This document shows, one piece after another, positions 7,281-10,421 of a stretch of DNA of 10,421 nucleotides. A program made the translations under genes and the position numbers. The notes under the pieces were generated by a model. The model searched no databases. It was not told the DNA's origin and saw only the letters and a list, made by a program, of their open reading frames with translations. This DNA is from Bacillota bacterium (GTDB lineage: Bacteria; Bacillota; Clostridia; Peptostreptococcales; Anaerovoracaceae). The DNA lies in the NCBI GenBank assembly GCA_016281165.1, contig JAEEIC010000192.1, positions 1 through 10,421 of the forward strand, in the 5' to 3' direction. Numbering within the stretch: the first letter of the stretch is position 1; each line of letters begins with the position of its first letter.

Positions 7281-7309
7281 ATATTACCATGACAGGAAAG
7301 CAAATGCAA
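7281..7309 (-). promoter_or_regulatory. Sigma-70/SigA promoter for the CYTH-tig-clp-lon operon
   Basis: The minus strand shows TTGCAT (7309-7304), a 17-base spacer and TAATAT (7286-7281). Both boxes match the housekeeping consensus at 4-5 of 6 positions with ideal spacing. The expected start near 7274 leaves a leader of about 27 nt carrying the GGAG site of the CYTH gene. It sits just downstream of the terminator of the preceding operon, where a new transcription unit is expected. Confidence 0.65.
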
Positions 7310-7332
7310 GCATTAAAAGCTTCGGGGCAGTC

Positions 7333-7359
7333 AAAAACCGGCATCCCGGGGGATGCCGG
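7333..7359 (-). terminator. Rho-independent terminator of the glycerol-3-phosphate dehydrogenase-like operon
   Basis: On the minus strand CCGGCATCCC (7359-7350) pairs perfectly with GGGATGCCGG (7347-7338) around a minimal loop, and is followed at once by TTTTT (7337-7333). The 10-bp GC-rich stem plus U-tract lies 26 nt after the stop of the DUF1667 gene. The opposite strand has no matching T-run after the stem, so it acts in one direction. It separates the redox operon from the CYTH-tig-clp operon. Confidence 0.9.
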
Positions 7360-7384
7360 CCTGAAACTCATTTGCCGGGGAAGG

Positions 7385-7783
7385 CTATTTGCCCCTCAAT
7401 ATCAAGCGGCGCCGCTCAGACCTTTTCGCTTCCACCGTTCTGGTGGCGATGATGTCCGCGCCCAGGCCCAGGACGTCGGAGACCAGGACCTGGCCCCTTG
7501 CCACCGGAGCCTGGACCTTGAGCTCCTTTATGGCCCTGACCACGTCGAACATGCGTTTTTTTGACACCGGGGCGCTGGTCCTCACGCTCACGAGAGGCAT
7601 GACGCCCCCCTCCACGAGGACAGACGAGGTCACCGAGCGCATGGGGTCGGTGATCATGCTCTCGGCGTATCTATACCCCCTTTGGCAGCGGTTGCCGCTG
7701 CAGCTTATCATGGTCTCGCCCTCGTATTCGACCGAGAGCTCGCAGCCGTTGGGGCAGACGATGCAGATATACTCACTCTTCAA
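7385..7783 (-). CDS. DUF1667 cysteine-rich protein, putative electron-transfer partner
   Basis: A 132-residue DUF1667-family protein, usually encoded next to GlpA-like and FAD oxidoreductase genes as here. The N-terminus holds five cysteines: Cys7, 10, 14, 28 and 33, in CIVCPNGC and CSGNRCQRG. The spacing Cys-x2-Cys-x3-Cys-x18-Cys-x-x-G resembles the [4Fe-4S] motif of molybdopterin oxidoreductases, so an iron-sulfur centre is plausible. The rest (about 50-132) includes VRTSAPVSKKRMFDV and VLGLGADIIATRTV, regions typical of the family, and a basic tail. The start is the TTG at 7783: an in-frame TAA lies six codons upstream, no ATG or GTG precedes the cysteines, and AGGTGGTGG stands 6 nt upstream. 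It overlaps the oxidoreductase gene by 11 bp, implying translational coupling. It is the last gene before the terminator. The family is confident; the biochemical role is inferred. Confidence 0.85.
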   Translation of the reverse strand: MKSEYICIVCPNGCELSVEYEGETMISCSGNRCQRGYRYAESMITDPMRSVTSSVLVEGGVMPLVSVRTSAPVSKKRMFDVVRAIKELKVQAPVARGQVLVSDVLGLGADIIATRTVEAKRSERRRLILRGK

Positions 7784-9020
7784 TTTTCGCCACCACCTTT
7801 ACCGGGGAACCGCCGGTCAGTCTGCCGGCCTCTATCTCCATGTGCACCATCACGGCGGGCACTGCCTTCTTCATCTTTATTGAGGCGACCGTCTGCCCGT
7901 CCTGCAGGGCCTCGAAGCAGACGTTTTTGAGCGGCCTTGAAGGCCGGAAGGATACCGTCACGTCCTTCGTGCCGCTGATCTTTTTGGGGACCGTATACCT
8001 CACCCCGTCTCCCGGCTCGAGCGTTATGCCGCAGGGCTCAAGCCCCTTCTCAAGATACTCAGCCACGGGTCCCGCCAGGGATTCAGCCTCCAACGAGACG
8101 AAATCGACCAGATCGTGGACCTGCAGCACGTTGCCGCAGGCGAAGACGCCGGGAACGCTCGTCTGGCAGTTCTCGTCGGTCACCGGCCCTCTGGTGAGAG
8201 GATCGAGGACCACGCCCGCCTGAAGAGAGAGCTCGTTCTCTGGTATCAGGCCGACCGAGAGTATCAGGGTATCGCAGGGCCAGATCTTCTCTGTGCCCGG
8301 TATGGGCCGCATCTTCTCGTCGACCTCGCTGACCGTGACCGATTCCAGCCTCTTCCTGCCGTTGATGCGGGTCACGGTGTGGCTGAGATAAAGGGGGATG
8401 CCGAAGTCGTTGAGGCACTGCTCGATGTTGCGGGGAAGGCCGCTGGGGTAAGGCAGGATCTCAAAGACCGCCTCGACCTTCGCTCCCTCGAGGGTGAGCC
8501 TTCTCGCCATTATCATGCCGATGTCGCCGGAGCCCAGGATGACGGCCCTCTTTCCTATCATCAGGTTCTGCTTGTTGATGTAGGCCTGGGCGACGCCGGC
8601 GGTGAAGACGCCGGAAGGCCTGTCGCCCGGTATGGACATGGCCCCTCTGGGCCTCTCGCGGCAGCCCATGGTCAGTATGACGGCGCCTGCCTCTATCTCG
8701 AGCAGGCCTTCTCTCGTCGAAGCGGTGACCAGCTTTTCGGGGCTGAGGCCGATGACCATGCAGTCGGTCAGGTATTCGATGCCCAGCTCCTCCACCCTGT
8801 CGATGAAGCGGGCGGCGTATTCGGGGCCCGAGAGCGCTTCCCCGAAGCGCGTGAGCCCGAAGCCGTCGTGTATGCACTGGTTGAGTATGCCGCCCAGGCG
8901 GGGCTCCCTTTCGAGGATGAGGATGTCTTCCACGCCCTTTTCCCTGATCGCGATGGCGGCGGCAAGGCCGGCGGGCCCTCCGCCGATGACGACGGCCTTT
9001 TTGCGCAGTCTTCTGATCAT
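7773..9020 (-). CDS. FAD/NAD(P)-dependent oxidoreductase, second subunit of a GlpA-type dehydrogenase cluster
   Basis: A 415-residue two-dinucleotide-binding flavoprotein (Pyr_redox_2 type). It has an N-terminal FAD motif VVIGGGPAG (10-18), a GCRERPRG motif (119-126), a second nucleotide motif VILGSGDIG (160-168) that probably binds NAD(P)H, and the FAD-binding GVFACGN (291-297) followed by VDFVSLEAE (305-313). A beta-rich C-terminal extension spans about 335-415. It lacks the redox-active CxxC of thioredoxin reductases; Cys49 and Cys120 are isolated. The ATG (9020-9018) overlaps the GlpA-like stop (ATGA) with AAAGG just upstream. The genomic position corresponds to that of E. coli GlpB, but the protein is of the pyridine-nucleotide reductase type, so glpB is not assigned. 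It probably passes electrons between the dehydrogenase's [2Fe-2S] tail and NAD(P) or the DUF1667 protein. Membrane segments are absent. Confidence 0.9.
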   Translation of the reverse strand: MIRRLRKKAVVIGGGPAGLAAAIAIREKGVEDILILEREPRLGGILNQCIHDGFGLTRFGEALSGPEYAARFIDRVEELGIEYLTDCMVIGLSPEKLVTASTREGLLEIEAGAVILTMGCRERPRGAMSIPGDRPSGVFTAGVAQAYINKQNLMIGKRAVILGSGDIGMIMARRLTLEGAKVEAVFEILPYPSGLPRNIEQCLNDFGIPLYLSHTVTRINGRKRLESVTVSEVDEKMRPIPGTEKIWPCDTLILSVGLIPENELSLQAGVVLDPLTRGPVTDENCQTSVPGVFACGNVLQVHDLVDFVSLEAESLAGPVAEYLEKGLEPCGITLEPGDGVRYTVPKKISGTKDVTVSFRPSRPLKNVCFEALQDGQTVASIKMKKAVPAVMVHMEIEAGRLTGGSPVKVVAKIEE

Positions 9021-10421
9021 GGTCTGACCTTTCCCGTAAACACGTAAGCTCCGGTCTTGTTGTAACGTATCTCTTCGGGCTCAAGGCCCTTCTCCTGCAT
9101 CAGCAGCTCGGCGACCCTCATCTGGCAGTAGCCTCCCTGGCAGCGGCCCATCATGGCGCGGCAGCGGTATTTGACGCCCGTCATGGTGGAGACGCCCAGA
9201 GGGTTCCTCACGGCGGCCAGGACCTCGGCCCTGGTCACGGTCTCGCAGCGGCAGATGATCTCGCCGTAATCGGGATCGGAGGCGATGAGGGCGGCCTGTT
9301 CCTCGGGAGTCTTGTCCCTGAAGCTCACTATGCCCTTTCTGTAAGGGTCGAAGGAGGGATCGGGGACCAGCTCCAGGACCTCGGAGAGCAGCCTCACGGT
9401 CTCTCTCGCTATCGGCAGGGCGCTGGTGAGGCCGGGCGACTCGATGCCGATGAGGACGACGGCCCTGGGGGCTTCCTCTCTTCTCTCGATCACGAAATCG
9501 TGGTAGCCGCCCTGCTCTTTGGAGGCCAGCTTGGGCCTGATGCCGGTGAAGTTCCTGATGAACATGTCCCTCTTGATGTGGGGGAAGATGCGGCCTCCGT
9601 CCGCGAGCAGCATCTCCATGACGTCCTTTTCGGCGGCGTAGTCGTCGGGATCGTCGATGTACTCGTTGCTGGGACCGATGAAGACGTTGCCCTCAAGGGA
9701 AGGCGTGATGTGTATGCCGAGGCCTCCCGCTTTGGGGTTGGGCACCGGATAGGCCGGGATGGAGAGGAGCTCGCCCACCCTTCTGTCCAGCACGTAGTAC
9801 TCGCCCTTGCAGGGGTATATCGTATACTCGTCTATGCCCAGCATACGCGCGATCCTGTCGGCGCCAAGACCCGCGCTGTTGACCAGGAAGCGGGCCTTGA
9901 AGGTCTTTTCACCGGACTTTACGGTATATATATTACCGTCATCCTCTATCGCGGTGACTTCTGTGTCGAAGAAGAACTCCGCCCCGTTCTTATGGGCGTT
10001 CTCCGCCAGCGCCACCGTGTATATGAAGGGGTTCAGTATGGCCGTGGTCGGGGACCACATGGCGAACTCGCCCTCCACATAGGGGAGCTTCTCTTTTATG
10101 AAGGCCCTGTCCACTATCTCAAGGCCGGGGACCCCGTTGGCGTCGCCCTGGGCCTTGAGCTTCTCGAGGGCCTTCCTGTCGTCTTCGTTGAAGCCGACGA
10201 CCAGCTTGCCGGTGCGCTTATAGGGGATGTCGAGCTCCGCGGCCAGCTGGTCGAAGCCCGCGTTGCCCTCAACGCAGTATTTAGCCATCTTCGTGCCCGG
10301 CTTGTTGTTGAAGCCCGCGTGCAGCACCCCGGAATTCCTCGCGCTGGTGCCGCAGCAGACGTCGGGAGCCTTCTCCAGGACCGCGATATCCAGCCTGTAG
10401 CGGCTGAGCTCCCTGGCAATG
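9017..10421 (-). CDS. glpA: GlpA-like glycerol-3-phosphate dehydrogenase with C-terminal BFD-type [2Fe-2S] domain, 5' end cut by window edge
   Basis: The visible 467 codons continue open to the right edge, so the start and the N-terminal GxGxxG FAD motif lie outside. A GTG at 10327 is internal: the reading frame upstream encodes VLEKAPDVCCGTSARNSG, a conserved DAO-family segment. FAD-dependent oxidation of sn-glycerol-3-phosphate to dihydroxyacetone phosphate is the likeliest reaction. Supporting motifs are SARNSGVLHAGFNN, the LVNSAGLGAD loop (about residues 179-188 of the visible part), GLGIHITPS, NFTGIRPK and the FAD-proximal GIESPGLTSALPIA. The last roughly 80 residues form a BFD-like [2Fe-2S] domain with ligands Cys390, Cys392, Cys427 and Cys432 (CxC, x34, Cx4C) and an extra Cys420. 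GlpA of E. coli has the same layout. Related FAD enzymes such as L-2-hydroxyglutarate oxidase cannot be fully excluded. It overlaps the next gene by 4 bp. Confidence 0.88.
   Translation of the reverse strand, partial: IARELSRYRLDIAVLEKAPDVCCGTSARNSGVLHAGFNNKPGTKMAKYCVEGNAGFDQLAAELDIPYKRTGKLVVGFNEDDRKALEKLKAQGDANGVPGLEIVDRAFIKEKLPYVEGEFAMWSPTTAILNPFIYTVALAENAHKNGAEFFFDTEVTAIEDDGNIYTVKSGEKTFKARFLVNSAGLGADRIARMLGIDEYTIYPCKGEYYVLDRRVGELLSIPAYPVPNPKAGGLGIHITPSLEGNVFIGPSNEYIDDPDDYAAEKDVMEMLLADGGRIFPHIKRDMFIRNFTGIRPKLASKEQGGYHDFVIERREEAPRAVVLIGIESPGLTSALPIARETVRLLSEVLELVPDPSFDPYRKGIVSFRDKTPEEQAALIASDPDYGEIICRCETVTRAEVLAAVRNPLGVSTMTGVKYRCRAMMGRCQGGYCQMRVAELLMQEKGLEPEEIRYNKTGAYVFTGKVRP

Noticed and set aside
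7356..7378. Alternative stem CCGGC/GCCGG that could compete with the operon-end terminator as an antiterminator
   Set aside because: The stem is only 5 bp and sits after the last gene, where attenuation would control nothing obvious; the 10-bp terminator stem is much stronger.
10325..10327. GTG as the start of the GlpA-like gene
   Set aside because: The frame stays open to the window edge and encodes the conserved segment ending CCGTSARNSG before it, so the GTG is an internal Val codon and the gene is partial.
1..10421. Mobile element, CRISPR, tRNA/rRNA, riboswitch or defence island
   Set aside because: No repeat arrays, transposase, integrase or structured RNA were recognised; nearly all sequence is occupied by conserved genes on one strand.

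Overview
The window is a compact, GC-rich bacterial chromosome segment. All ten genes that can be supported lie on the minus strand, so it reads biologically from right to left. The order tig-clpP-clpX-lon-engB is a conserved housekeeping block found in many Bacillota (Clostridia and Bacilli) and in some related anaerobic phyla. An anaerobic-type glycerol-3-phosphate dehydrogenase cluster (GlpA-like with a BFD-type [2Fe-2S] tail, FAD oxidoreductase, DUF1667) precedes it. Together these suggest a strictly or facultatively anaerobic bacterium, most likely a GC-rich Clostridia-like Bacillota or possibly a Synergistota. The sequence does not decide between them. ATA (Ile) and AGG (Arg) codons are frequent despite the GC-richness.

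Region 1 (10421 down to about 7333): the last three genes of a glycerol/3-carbon redox operon. A GlpA-like dehydrogenase (start lies beyond the right edge) overlaps a pyridine-nucleotide/FAD oxidoreductase by 4 bp (ATGA). That gene overlaps a small cysteine-rich DUF1667 protein, which starts at TTG, by 11 bp. A strong rho-independent terminator (7333-7359) closes the unit. The tight overlaps suggest that the three products form one electron-transfer complex: substrate flavin, [2Fe-2S], second flavin, and possibly a [4Fe-4S] centre.

Region 2 (about 7309 down to 1): a protein-folding and proteolysis operon. A good sigma-70-type promoter (7281-7309) precedes a CYTH-domain protein. A second candidate promoter in the CYTH 3' end (6600-6628) precedes trigger factor. 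These are followed by ClpP, its unfoldase ClpX, the LonA protease, the ribosome-assembly GTPase EngB (YsxC) and a DUF1232 membrane protein that runs off the left edge. Gaps are 56 nt (CYTH-tig), 79 nt (tig-clpP, containing a perfect-stem palindrome), 3 nt (clpP-clpX) and 30 nt (clpX-lon), then 4-bp ATGA overlaps at lon-engB and engB-DUF1232. The products cover nascent-chain folding, ATP-dependent degradation and 50S ribosome maturation.

No rRNA, tRNA, CRISPR array, insertion sequence, prophage or integron element was seen, and no gene-free stretch exceeds about 140 bases. Most of the window is conserved housekeeping. The least described parts are the DUF1667-containing redox triad, the CYTH gene placed ahead of tig, and the tig-clpP palindrome.
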